23,501 bases of DNA from DATELY01 sp035276085 (GTDB lineage Bacteria; Pseudomonadota; Gammaproteobacteria; Steroidobacterales; Steroidobacteraceae), in contig DATELY010000248.1 of assembly GCA_035276085.1 (NCBI GenBank), positions 1 to 23,501 of the forward strand, given 5' to 3'. A model generated the notes under the pieces. The model had not been told where the DNA came from. It saw only the letters and a list, made by a program, of their open reading frames with translations, and did not search any database. Positions within the stretch are counted from its first letter, which is position 1. Each line of letters begins with the position of its first letter. A program made the position numbers and the translations under genes. This document shows positions 1 through 7,898 of this stretch, in pieces.

Positions 1-249
1 GAAGGGGCTTTCCTGTCGCAATGCGCAGCTGAGCTCCGAATCGCTAGTCATTGTGGCAAGCAGTTGCTCGAGATCGCCGTCGATGAGCTGCAGCCAGCGG
101 TCGTAATAGGGTCCGCTCGCTGGATTCTTCGACCGCAGCCAGTGGAGACGGTCCTTGACCACGCGCAACAACGAAGGGTCAGCCCGTACCTTGGCAGCAA
201 GGGACTGGTGCAGCGCCAATGACTTCTGCTCACCGCGTGAAAGGGCCAT
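1..249 (-). CDS. Hypothetical protein, N-terminal 83 residues only (cut by window edge)
   Basis: An ATG at 249-247 opens a frame that stays open to the window edge, giving 83 residues that begin MALSRGEQKSLALHQ and end LRQESPF. The sequence is charged and helical-looking, with no signal peptide and no membrane segment. Codon use is GC-rich like its neighbours. It reminds me of short uncharacterised bacterial proteins that start with a similar SLALH segment and carry a LRxSSPF stretch later on. I cannot name a family with confidence, so no function is claimed. It lies on the same strand as the ABC-F gene, 37 bases downstream of that gene's stop, and could be co-transcribed with it. Confidence 0.7.
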   Translation of the reverse strand, partial: MALSRGEQKSLALHQSLAAKVRADPSLLRVVKDRLHWLRSKNPASGPYYDRWLQLIDGDLEQLLATMTSDSELSCALRQESPF

Positions 250-286
250 GCGCCGATTCTAGTCGCAAGGCGCTTGCTGCGTTAAC

Positions 287-2182
287 TCAGCTTTCTTCCC
301 TCTCCAATTCCTCGCTTGCCTCCAGCCACGCATTCTCCTTGTCGCGTAACTGAGCTGTTGCTTCCCGCTGCGCCGCCATTGCCTGTTGCAGCTCTGCTCT
401 ACGCTCGGGCATGTAGAGGGCTGCATCGGCCAGCGTGTGTTCGAGCTGCGTGAGCTGTTTCTGCAACCCTTCCATCTCGCGTTCGAGCGTGCGGATGCGC
501 TGGCGCAGCGGGCTCAGGCGGTTGCGTTTCTCGGCTTCTTCGCGCTTGCGTTGGCGTTTGGCGGCTTGGCCGCTCGGCGACTCCTCTGCTTCCTCCTCCT
601 GTGCAGGAGCTGCGAGCAGGCGGGCGTAGTCGTCCAGATCGCCCTCGAACTCGCGCACGCGTTGGTTGGCGACCAGTAGTAGCGTATCGGCGACCGAGCG
701 CAGCATGTGCCGATCGTGTGCCACGAGCACGACGGCGCCATCGTAGTCCTGCAGTGCGACGGCCAACGCCTGGCGCATGTCGAGATCGAGGTGATTCGTC
801 GGTTCGTCGAGCAGCAGCAGATTCGGTCGGCGGAAGCTCACGAGCGCCAGCGCCACGCGCGCCTTCTCGCCGCCTGAAAACGGGCCTACCGGTTCGAACA
901 CGCGATCACCCACGAACCCAAAACCGCCGAGGAACGTGCGCAACTCTTGTTCCGCCGCACGTTGTCCCAGCTCTGCTTCCACATCACGCACGTGCTCGAG
1001 CGGCGACTGCTGCGGGTGCAACTGTTCGAGTTGGTGCTGGGCGAAATAGCCGATGCGCAGATCGCGAGCATCGGTGCGCTTGCCGCCGCGGCTTTCGATA
1101 TCGCCGGCCAGCAGCTTCACGAGCGTCGACTTGCCCGCACCATTGCGTCCGAGCAGCGCGATGCGATCACCTGGGTTGATCGTGAGATTGATCTTGTCCA
1201 ACACGACGCGTTCGCCATAGCCGACGCTTTGCTCCTCGAGCGCCAGCAACGGTTGCGGCAGCTTGAGCGGCGCGCGAAAGGAGAACTCGAACGGCGAGTC
1301 GACGTGTGCCGGTGCGATCTGTTCCATGCGCTCGAGCGCCTTCAGTCGGCTCTGCGCTTGCCGTGCCTTGCTCGCCTTGGCGCGAAAGCGCTCGACGAAC
1401 GAGACCATGTGTTTGATCTCGCGCTGCTGGCGTTCGTACAGCGCACTTTGCTGTGCGAGCTGCGCGGCACGCTGGACCTCGAACTCGCTGTAGTTGCCGG
1501 AGTAGGGCGTCGCTTTGCCGTTCTCCAGGTGCACGACTCGGTTCACGACGCGATCGAGAAAGTCGCGGTCGTGCGCGATGACCAGCAACGTGCCCGGGTA
1601 TTCGAGCAGCCAGCCTTCGAGCCATACCACGGCGTCGAGATCGAGGTGGTTCGTGGGCTCATCGAGCAGCAGCAGATCCGAACGACACATCAAGGCCTGT
1701 GCGAGATTGATGCGTACCCGCCAGCCACCCGAGAATGCATTCAACGGCCGCGTTTCATCCGCGGGCTCGAAGCCGAGGCCGTGCATGAGCCGGGCGGCGC
1801 GACTGCGCGCCTCGTAACCGCCAATGCCCGCATAGCGGGCATGCAGCTCGGCCAGGCGTGCGCCGGCGTCCTGCGCTTCCGCTGCTTGCATGTCGGCTTC
1901 GACCGCGCGCAACTCGGCATCGCCATCGAGCACGAACTCGATGGCCGCACGCTCGCTGCCGGGCAGCTCCTGCGCCACGTGCGCAATGCTCAGACGCGCA
2001 GGCATCGAGAAGTCGCCTGCATCGGCATGCAACTCGCCGCGCACCAGTGCGAGCAGGCTCGATTTGCCCGTGCCATTGGCACCGACGAGCCCGACCTTTT
2101 CGTTGCGATGGACGGTGAAGCTGACGTCGTTCAGCAGCAGCCGCGTGCCACGGCGCAGGGAAAGATGATCGAAGACAAGCAT
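287..2182 (-). CDS. yheS: ABC-F family ATPase, YheS type
   Basis: This 631-residue protein has two ABC ATPase domains and no membrane segment, as in soluble ABC-F proteins that act on the ribosome. Domain 1 has Walker A GANGTGKS (34-41), signature SGGW (151-154), and Walker B LLLLDEP with NHLDLD (170-182). Domain 2 has GRNGAGKS (345-352), signature SGGEK (436-440) and a second LLLLDEPTNHLDLD (455-468). Between them is the ABC-F linker, rich in Arg and Lys (about 240-300), with RFRAKASKARQAQSR as in E. coli YheS. The C-terminus (about 528-631) is a charged coiled coil. Length and motifs match YheS (about 637 aa) better than Uup or EttA. ABC-F proteins bind the E site and relieve stalled translation; the exact YheS substrate is not settled. 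E. coli yheS lies next to yheT, whereas here the yheT homologue is about 14 kb away. Confidence 0.96.
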   Translation of the reverse strand: MLVFDHLSLRRGTRLLLNDVSFTVHRNEKVGLVGANGTGKSSLLALVRGELHADAGDFSMPARLSIAHVAQELPGSERAAIEFVLDGDAELRAVEADMQAAEAQDAGARLAELHARYAGIGGYEARSRAARLMHGLGFEPADETRPLNAFSGGWRVRINLAQALMCRSDLLLLDEPTNHLDLDAVVWLEGWLLEYPGTLLVIAHDRDFLDRVVNRVVHLENGKATPYSGNYSEFEVQRAAQLAQQSALYERQQREIKHMVSFVERFRAKASKARQAQSRLKALERMEQIAPAHVDSPFEFSFRAPLKLPQPLLALEEQSVGYGERVVLDKINLTINPGDRIALLGRNGAGKSTLVKLLAGDIESRGGKRTDARDLRIGYFAQHQLEQLHPQQSPLEHVRDVEAELGQRAAEQELRTFLGGFGFVGDRVFEPVGPFSGGEKARVALALVSFRRPNLLLLDEPTNHLDLDMRQALAVALQDYDGAVVLVAHDRHMLRSVADTLLLVANQRVREFEGDLDDYARLLAAPAQEEEAEESPSGQAAKRQRKREEAEKRNRLSPLRQRIRTLEREMEGLQKQLTQLEHTLADAALYMPERRAELQQAMAAQREATAQLRDKENAWLEASEELEREES

Positions 2183-2249
2183 GGGGCTATCGGTCTACGG
2201 CGGACGGCCAGATTATGCGCTCCGGCCGTGAGCCGTTACCCGATCGCCG

Positions 2250-4715
2250 TCAGGCAAACAGTTCACTTACGTTGGAGCGTCCGCTCTTGCTCTGGGCGAT
2301 CAGCAGCTCGAGGAACTCGTCGCCGCTCATCGCGTCGCCGAACAATCGTCCCTGGCCGAAGTGGCAGCCATTCTTGCGCAGGAACTGCATCTGCTCCTCG
2401 GTTTCCACGCCTTCGGCGATCACCTCGACGTTGAGGCTGCGGCCCATGTCGATGATGGTCCGGACGATCGTGGCATCGCTCGAATCGATCGCGGCGTCAC
2501 GCACGAAGGACTGATCGATCTTGAGCGTGCCGATCGGGAACTGTTGCAACGCGCTGAGCGAGGAGTAGCCCGTGCCGAAATCGTCGATCGACAGATGCAG
2601 GCCCATCGCGTACAGCTCGTTCAGCAGCTTCACCGTGCGCTTCGGATCGACCATCAACGTCGTCTCCGTGATCTCCAGCTCGAAGCACGCAGGGGAGACT
2701 TCGTAGCGGCGGAACACGGACTTGCAGCGCGTGATGAAGCTGGCCTGGCGCAACTGCTTCAACGACAGGTTGATCGAGATGCGGCCCGGGCTCTGGATCT
2801 TCTCCGTCCAGCGGCGATAGTCGGAGCACACGCGATTCAGGACCCACTCGCCGATCCCCAGGATCAAATTGCTCTCTTCCGCGAGCGGAATGAACTGCGA
2901 CGGCGAGATATCGCCATGTCCCGGCAAACGCCAACGCAGCAGCGCTTCCGCGCCGACGATGCGCCCATCGCGCAGGTCGACCTTGGGCTGATAGAACATC
3001 ACGAGCTCGTCGCGCTCCAGCGCACGGCGCAGCTTGCTCTTCAGCATCAGGCGTTCGACGGCCGCGGCATTCATGTCCGCGGAGTAGAACGCGAAGCCAT
3101 TACCGCCATTCTGCTTCGAGTGATACATCGCCGCATCGGCGTTGCGGATCAGGTCGATCACGTTCTCGGCGTCCTTCGGACAGAAGGCGATGCCGATGCT
3201 CGCAGTCAGGAACACTTCCTGCTGCTGCACGTAGAACGCCTTGCCGACCTCGGCCAGCACCATGCGTGCGAGATCGGCCGCCTGCGCGCGCTCGTCCTCG
3301 TTCTGCGGGAAGCCCTCGATGAACAGACCGAATTCATCGCCGGCGAGGCGACCCACGACCGCTTCACGCGGCAGGATGTGCGTGAGCCGCTCGCTCAACA
3401 CTTCCAAGGTGCGATCGCCCGCGGCATGGCCGAAGGTGTCGTTGATCTCCTTGAAGCGGTCCATGTCCAGATAGAGCAACACGATCGCCCGCTCGCTGCG
3501 GCGTGCGCGTGCAATCGCCTGCTGCAGCATGTGCTGGAATTGCATGCGATTGGGCACTTTGGTCAGGGCATCGTAGCGGGCGAGATAGCGAATGCGGCGC
3601 TCGGCGCGCTTGCGATCGGTGATGTTCCGCAGCACGTAGATCGCGCCCTGGAATTGCGGGTCGTCGGCCGTGATCGGTGCGAGTGCCACCGACACCGGAA
3701 TGGTCTGCCCGGTCTGGGTTTGAATCACGGTCTCGCGGGTATCCGCGCCAGTTTCCGTTGCGGCGAAGCGCTCGCGTTCGGCGGGGGCGATGAAGTCGAT
3801 GAGCGGCTTGCCGACCATCTGCTCCTGCGTGCAGCCGAACAGACGAATGGCCGCGTCGTTGATGCGCTTGATCTTGCCGTCGGGTGCCGTGACGAGCACG
3901 GCGTCCGTCATGCTGTTCAGCACCGTGGTCAGATAGTTGCTCGTGATGGTGCTCTGGCGCAGGTTCTGGCGCATCTGCTCGAGTGCCTGCTCCAGCTCTG
4001 CGATCTCGTCCTTGCTCGTGACCGCGAGCGGACGCGTGTAGTCGCCTTCGCCCATGCGCTCGGCAGAACGGATCATCTCGACGAGGGGTCGCTCCAGACG
4101 ACGTGCGGCCCACATGGCGAGGACCACGAGTCCGCCCGTCATCAAGACGCCGAGCACGATCAGCATCCACATCCATTGGACGTAGCGCTCATGCTCCAGG
4201 CGGATCAACTGATCGCGCAGAACTTCCGCCGCTGCGCGCAATCCGGGACGTGCGACTTCCACTTCGAGCTGGCCGAGCAACTGGGCATCGCCCAATTCAC
4301 GCCGCACCCGCTGGCGCTCGTCGCTGGTCAGCGTGTTCACCATGCTGTCACGACGCAGGAGATCGACGAGCGTCTTCCCCTTGCGGTCCTCCACGCGTAC
4401 GCGGATCACGAGCGAATCCTGCAGCACGGCCTCAACGCGCTGTTCCAACAACGCGCGATCGTTGTTACGCAGCGCTTCCTCGATCAGGACCGCGTGCTTG
4501 GTCGCGATGTCCGCAGCTTCGGACGCGAGTCGTGCACGCTCGGTGACGAGCAGCGCGCGCTCGCCCTGGGTCGTGGCCTTCGCACCGGCTTCACGATGCT
4601 GTGCCCATTGCAACATGAGCAGCGCGCTCGTGAGCACGCTGCCCAGTACGATGGCCAGCACGACCAGTTTTGTTTTCAGTCCGCGTGTTTTCACGCTTGG
4701 CTCCGCAGTCCGCAC
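2250..4715 (-). CDS. Membrane-bound HAMP-PAS-GGDEF-EAL c-di-GMP signalling protein
   Basis: The protein has 821 residues. The order is TM1 (about 14-36), a periplasmic region (37-180), TM2 (181-203), HAMP (about 203-256), PAS (about 262-370), GGDEF (about 378-545) and EAL (about 555-810). The GGDEF site is AGDEF (458-462), a form compatible with cyclase activity. I see no RxxD inhibitory site just before it. The EAL domain keeps EALLRW (590-595), N649, the E684 region, DDFGTGYSSL (711-720), K732 and E768/E771, so phosphodiesterase activity looks intact. The protein therefore probably makes and/or degrades c-di-GMP in response to a periplasmic or PAS-sensed signal. The start used is GTG at 4715-4713; an in-frame GTG at 4694 is an alternative, and neither has a strong ribosome binding site. 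It is divergent from the M15 peptidase gene across about 210 bases. Confidence 0.95.
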   Translation of the reverse strand: MRTAEPSVKTRGLKTKLVVLAIVLGSVLTSALLMLQWAQHREAGAKATTQGERALLVTERARLASEAADIATKHAVLIEEALRNNDRALLEQRVEAVLQDSLVIRVRVEDRKGKTLVDLLRRDSMVNTLTSDERQRVRRELGDAQLLGQLEVEVARPGLRAAAEVLRDQLIRLEHERYVQWMWMLIVLGVLMTGGLVVLAMWAARRLERPLVEMIRSAERMGEGDYTRPLAVTSKDEIAELEQALEQMRQNLRQSTITSNYLTTVLNSMTDAVLVTAPDGKIKRINDAAIRLFGCTQEQMVGKPLIDFIAPAERERFAATETGADTRETVIQTQTGQTIPVSVALAPITADDPQFQGAIYVLRNITDRKRAERRIRYLARYDALTKVPNRMQFQHMLQQAIARARRSERAIVLLYLDMDRFKEINDTFGHAAGDRTLEVLSERLTHILPREAVVGRLAGDEFGLFIEGFPQNEDERAQAADLARMVLAEVGKAFYVQQQEVFLTASIGIAFCPKDAENVIDLIRNADAAMYHSKQNGGNGFAFYSADMNAAAVERLMLKSKLRRALERDELVMFYQPKVDLRDGRIVGAEALLRWRLPGHGDISPSQFIPLAEESNLILGIGEWVLNRVCSDYRRWTEKIQSPGRISINLSLKQLRQASFITRCKSVFRRYEVSPACFELEITETTLMVDPKRTVKLLNELYAMGLHLSIDDFGTGYSSLSALQQFPIGTLKIDQSFVRDAAIDSSDATIVRTIIDMGRSLNVEVIAEGVETEEQMQFLRKNGCHFGQGRLFGDAMSGDEFLELLIAQSKSGRSNVSELFA

Positions 4716-4928
4716 TCACTCATGCCCGTCGCCAAGGCAGTCTTCGACACAATCCATGTGACAGCCCTACGAGTTCCTTGCAGCGACAGGAGAGTTGTGC
4801 GGAGTTTGCGGGCATCATACCGACAACCCAGCAGCCGGCGTGGAATCCTCCGGGAATCCCCGAACGACGAGCGTCTCGATCCAGTTAGACACCGCTGCGG
4901 GTGTCGGTTTCCTTAACACGAGCCTTGC

Positions 4929-5621
4929 ATGAACGAATTGGAACTGACCGGACGTGCCCGCACGCACATCATCGATCTCGAGGTCCCTCAATGTGGCCTT
5001 CACTATGAGGTCGTCGCCGCCTTCCTATCGATGCGCGACGCAGCTGCGACGGCGGGTATCGCACTCCAGTCCCGCTCCAGCTTTCGTGATCTGACGACAC
5101 AGTTGTCGATCTGGAATGCCAAATGGCGCGGCGAGCGACCGTTGTACGACCGTGCAGGCCAAGTGCTGGAATACGAGGCACTGCAGCCACCGGCGCTGCT
5201 CGACGCGATTCTCACGTGGTCGGCGCTTCCCGGCGGGAGTCGTCATCACTGGGGAAGCGATCTCGATGTGATCGATAGGGGCGCCATTCCCACTGGCTAC
5301 ACCGTTCAATTGCTGCCTGACGAGTATGCGCCCGATGGAATCTTCGGCCGCTTGAGCGCCTGGCTCGATGAGAACATGCACCGGTTCGGTTTCTTTCGTC
5401 CCTATCGCACGGATCGCGGGGGCGTGTCGCCGGAACCGTGGCACTTGAGCTACGCGCCGGTGAGCATGCCGGCGCTCGAATTGTTGAGTTTGTCGATCCT
5501 GCGCGACGTGGTGGAGAGCGTTGCGATCGATGGCCGCGACCAGATCCTGATGCGGCTGCCCGAGATCTACACGCGCTATCTGCTCGCGATCGATATGCCG
5601 GAAGGCAAGGTGCGGTGGTGA
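4929..5621 (+). CDS. M15 family (VanY-like) metallopeptidase, no signal peptide
   Basis: This 230-residue protein carries the LAS/M15 zinc-peptidase signature. The segment SRHHWGSDLD (104-113) matches SxHxxGxAxD and supplies zinc ligands H106 and D113. EPWH (169-172) supplies the catalytic E169 and the third ligand H172. Family members cleave D-Ala-D-Ala or other peptidoglycan peptide bonds. The N-terminus MNELELTGRAR is not a signal peptide, and an in-frame TAA at 4914-4916 shortly upstream rules out a longer start. The product is therefore predicted to be cytoplasmic or exported by a non-classical route, so the substrate could be recycled muropeptides (inference). It is divergent from the GGDEF-EAL gene and convergent with the SDR gene, with a palindromic repeat between the two 3' ends. 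No clear Shine-Dalgarno precedes the ATG. Confidence 0.9.
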   Translation: MNELELTGRARTHIIDLEVPQCGLHYEVVAAFLSMRDAAATAGIALQSRSSFRDLTTQLSIWNAKWRGERPLYDRAGQVLEYEALQPPALLDAILTWSALPGGSRHHWGSDLDVIDRGAIPTGYTVQLLPDEYAPDGIFGRLSAWLDENMHRFGFFRPYRTDRGGVSPEPWHLSYAPVSMPALELLSLSILRDVVESVAIDGRDQILMRLPEIYTRYLLAIDMPEGKVRW

Positions 5622-5638
5622 GAACGGCGGTCGGTCAA

Positions 5639-5703
5639 CGGGCTACAGGTGACGGCCAGAAAATCAATTTTCCTTCTGGCCGTAGCCTGTCGGCTGTAGC
5701 CCG
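5639..5703. repeat. Nested palindromic element A between convergent genes
   Basis: Two nested perfect inverted repeats are visible. The outer 10-bp arms are CGGGCTACAG (5639-5648) and CTGTAGCCCG (5694-5703). The inner 10-bp arms are ACGGCCAGAA (5652-5661) and TTCTGGCCGT (5674-5683), with an AAAAT/ATTTT pair inside the loop. The inner core GGCCAGAA/TTCTGGCC is shared with the repeats at 10649-10735 and 15098-15178, but the flanks differ. The element lies just past the M15 stop and overlaps the last codons of the SDR gene on the other strand. It could act as a bidirectional terminator, though no long T-run follows it on either strand. Confidence 0.8.
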
Positions 5704-6542
5704 TCCCCATTCCCATCCCCCTGCATCCGTGCCCGTATTTGCCCGACACTGCTCAGATACACCGCGGGCATCCAGCGTTTGAAACGCCACAGCCAGCGCG
5801 CCGAGCGCGGCAGCACGATGTGCAACTTGCCGCGCGCGGCATGGGTGAGCAGATCGAACGCCACTTCATCGGCCGAGTAGTTCGATGCGGCCATCATGCG
5901 CGTGGCTCGTTCGTGATTTTCCGGCGGCGCACGCATCGACTCCAGGATCGACGTTTTGAAGAACGTCGGCATGACGACCGACACCTGGATGCCCGCGGGC
6001 TTCAATTCGCCGGACAGTGTTTCACTGAGCGATAGCACGGCCGCCTTGCTGGCGTTATAGGCACCCATGCCGGGCAGGGCTGCAAACGCGGCGGCGCTCG
6101 CGATGTTGATGATGAGACCGGTGCCGCCGAGCTGCAGATGGGGAATGGCTGCGCGGGCGCCGTTCAGTACGCCGATGAAGTTGATCTCCATCACCCACTG
6201 CCAATCGTCCAGCTCGGTTGCCGTCACCTCGCCCGCGGCCGCAACACCCGCGTTGTTGATCATGAGGTCGAGGCCATTGTGAGCGGCGGCGAACGAGTTC
6301 ACCGCCACGGTCAAGACATCGGCTTGCGTGACATCGCCGGGATAGGACTGCGCCGCAATGCCGCCGCTCAGCTCCACGTCGACCTGCGACAACCGGGTTT
6401 CATCGCGATCGAACAGGCCCAGTGCCCACCCGTTCGCGGCCAATGCGCGCGCCAATGCCAGGCCCAGTCCGCTGGCCGCACCCGTGATGAAGGCGCGTTT
6501 GCGCGGGAAGCGGCGATTGAGTCGATCGAGCGCTGGACTCAT
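5664..6542 (-). CDS. Short-chain dehydrogenase/reductase (SDR family)
   Basis: The protein has 292 residues from the ATG at 6542. Longer in-frame starts would overlap the upstream HD gene, whose stop lies 17 bases before this ATG. The Rossmann motif TGAASGLG (20-27), NNAG (96-99), N121, S149, Y162 and K166 (YNASK) form a complete classical SDR nucleotide site and catalytic tetrad. It should be an NAD(P)(H)-dependent alcohol or ketone oxidoreductase in the cytosol; the substrate cannot be read from the sequence. An Arg/Trp-rich stretch near 255-270 could touch the membrane. The last dozen or so codons, giving a Gly/Asp/Asn-rich tail and ending GYGQKEN, lie in a G-rich tract and in repeat element A, so the natural C-terminus was probably altered by the element. 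It is likely co-transcribed with the HD gene. Confidence 0.93.
   Translation of the reverse strand: MSPALDRLNRRFPRKRAFITGAASGLGLALARALAANGWALGLFDRDETRLSQVDVELSGGIAAQSYPGDVTQADVLTVAVNSFAAAHNGLDLMINNAGVAAAGEVTATELDDWQWVMEINFIGVLNGARAAIPHLQLGGTGLIINIASAAAFAALPGMGAYNASKAAVLSLSETLSGELKPAGIQVSVVMPTFFKTSILESMRAPPENHERATRMMAASNYSADEVAFDLLTHAARGKLHIVLPRSARWLWRFKRWMPAVYLSSVGQIRARMQGDGNGDGLQPTGYGQKEN
5700..5721 (-). other. Putative G-quadruplex motif at the 3' end of the SDR gene
   Basis: On the minus strand, which is the SDR coding strand, four G-runs of 5, 3, 4 and 3 bases are separated by loops of 2, 3 and 2 bases. This fits the usual G3+N1-7 quadruplex rule. It abuts repeat element A and encodes part of the low-complexity tail of the SDR protein. 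Folding is a prediction from pattern only. Confidence 0.5.
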
Positions 6543-6559
6543 GACGGGTCCGGCCGCTC

Positions 6560-7555
6560 TCAACCCTTCCACACCTGCTTCAAATGTCCGAGCACGAGCG
6601 AACGGATGTTCTGCACGGGATTCTTCTCCCAGGTGAAGCACGGCGGATCGCGGCGTAGCATCGGCCAGCGTCCGGTGCGGAGGACTTCACGCAGATAGTC
6701 GAGATTGCGTTGAATGGCTTCCATGTACGGATTGCGTCCGCCAAACAACACTTCGAGGTAACGATACGCGCCCTCGAATTCGCCTTCGAGGCGATTGCGC
6801 CGCACCTCTTCGATGAACTCGGGTGTGCTGCGCAGGACGTCGAGCCCGGAGCTGTAGACGACCGACGGCTTGCCGTCGTCGCCGCGTGGCAGTGCCACAC
6901 CCCCCAGTACGAACTCGGGATACAGACGATCGCGACACTTCTCCAGGTAGCAGCGATCCGACATCTGCGCGATGAGATCGCCGGTGCCCACCAGGTATCC
7001 CGCGCGCCGGTCACGCTCATCGTCGAGCCGGATCTGACTGAACTCCAGCTCGTAGCCGGTGAAGTGCACGATCTGTGTCGCGACCGGCACCCACTCGGCC
7101 ATGCCGATCGTCGGCAAGTAGCGCGCGAGGAAGTGAGCGCTGCGAGTCACATGCGAGCGCGTGAATTCCGCGCCGTTGCGATGCGCCGAATCGTCTGTCT
7201 GACGGATGTAGCCGGAGTCGTGGAAGAGCGCGGTCACGATGGCCATGACAGCGCGTTCGGGACCCAGGCGCTCGTCAGCGGAATGCGTACGTTCGTAACC
7301 AACCAGCAGTCGTGCGGAGGCCAGCGTGCCATCCAACGTGTGCTGCAGATCGTGATAGACGGTGTCGCAGCCGAAGTAACCGGGAAACTGGCCTGTGAAC
7401 AGACGTTCGAAATCGCGAAAGGCGCTGTCGAGACGATCCAGCCCGTAGTTCGGCCACGTTTGACGGAACAGATCGCTCACCGCACGGCGCACCAACTCCG
7501 GTGAGCTGACCTGGACGGTATTCGTCACATCGAAATCGCTGCGCCGATAGTGCAT
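6560..7555 (-). CDS. HD-domain metal-dependent phosphohydrolase, cyclic-nucleotide PDE-like
   Basis: The protein has 331 residues from the ATG at 7555; a GTG at 7618 would add 21 residues, and neither start has a good ribosome binding site. Metal-site residues are spread as in HD hydrolases: YHDLQH (67-72), the HD pair H112-D113 in ALFHDSGY, H125, H135, H164 and D193 in GTGDLIAQMSD. The YHxxxH motif about 40 residues before the HD pair recalls class I cyclic-nucleotide phosphodiesterases (YHNxxH, then HDxxH). I therefore suspect a phosphodiester or nucleotide substrate, but this is inference. The C-terminal third (about 205-331) has no motif I recognise. There is no signal peptide or TM segment. 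The stop is followed 17 bases later by the SDR start, suggesting one transcript. A perfect CRP-type palindrome lies about 190 bases upstream of the ATG. Confidence 0.85.
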   Translation of the reverse strand: MHYRRSDFDVTNTVQVSSPELVRRAVSDLFRQTWPNYGLDRLDSAFRDFERLFTGQFPGYFGCDTVYHDLQHTLDGTLASARLLVGYERTHSADERLGPERAVMAIVTALFHDSGYIRQTDDSAHRNGAEFTRSHVTRSAHFLARYLPTIGMAEWVPVATQIVHFTGYELEFSQIRLDDERDRRAGYLVGTGDLIAQMSDRCYLEKCRDRLYPEFVLGGVALPRGDDGKPSVVYSSGLDVLRSTPEFIEEVRRNRLEGEFEGAYRYLEVLFGGRNPYMEAIQRNLDYLREVLRTGRWPMLRRDPPCFTWEKNPVQNIRSLVLGHLKQVWKG

Positions 7556-7737
7556 GTAGTTATCGCTGGAGGGATCGGGCCTTCGGAGCGTGGGGCAGTG
7601 TGCAAGATGCTGCCTCACGCTGTCTATGCATCAGTGCACGCATCGCGCAAGCGAACGTGATGTTTGTCGCTGAGCTTAAATCTGGAAACGCCTGGTGCGT
7701 GATCGAAGGTCGTTCCCCGGCGCGCGGAGTCTTGTTG

Positions 7738-7755
7738 GTGTGACACGCTTCACAC
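7738..7755. promoter_or_regulatory. Perfect CRP/Clp-type operator palindrome
   Basis: The sequence reads GTGTGA, six bases, TCACAC. This matches the core consensus TGTGA-N6-TCACA at all ten positions and is symmetric one base further out on each side. The CRP family in gammaproteobacteria (CRP, Vfr, Clp) binds this core. It lies upstream of the HD-SDR transcript. By a simple count, a ten-base match with fixed spacing is expected about 0.02 times by chance in 23.5 kb of even composition. A regulator gene is not visible in the window. Confidence 0.6.
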
Positions 7756-7772
7756 TTGCGGCGAGGGCGGTG

Positions 7773-7786
7773 CTCGTCATGACGAG
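7773..7786. promoter_or_regulatory. 14-bp perfect palindrome, possible operator
   Basis: CTCGTCATGACGAG is a perfect palindrome with no spacer, 17 bases beyond the CRP-like site. Its position in the promoter side of the HD gene suggests a binding site for a dimeric regulator, but no family consensus is recognised. Confidence 0.3.
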
Positions 7787-7898
7787 TGACTCCATGGCCC
7801 GCACCGTTGGGAACATGTCGATTATCCTGACACCTTCGACCGTGCCAGCCAGACCGATGTAACGACGCTCCCGCTCGCGATGGCGCGATGCGATGCGC

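Larger units (their letters stand above)
7556..7898. other. Intergenic region (343 bp) between HD gene and M16 operon
   Basis: No convincing coding frame is present. Both neighbouring operons read on the minus strand, so this stretch is the promoter region of the HD-SDR pair and the 3' flank of the M16 pair. It contains the CRP-like palindrome at 7738-7755 and a second perfect 14-bp palindrome at 7773-7786. I see no clear Rho-independent terminator for the M16 operon and no strong -35/-10 pair. Confidence 0.6.

Noticed and set aside
947..2434. 495-residue plus-strand frame opposite yheS
   Set aside because: Low-quality composition, opposite a gene with complete ABC-F motifs, and crossing the intergenic gap into the GGDEF-EAL gene.
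2361..4916. 851-residue plus-strand frame opposite the GGDEF-EAL gene
   Set aside because: It is His/Arg/Leu-rich antisense shadow; all conserved motifs lie on the minus strand and the frame runs into the M15 promoter region.
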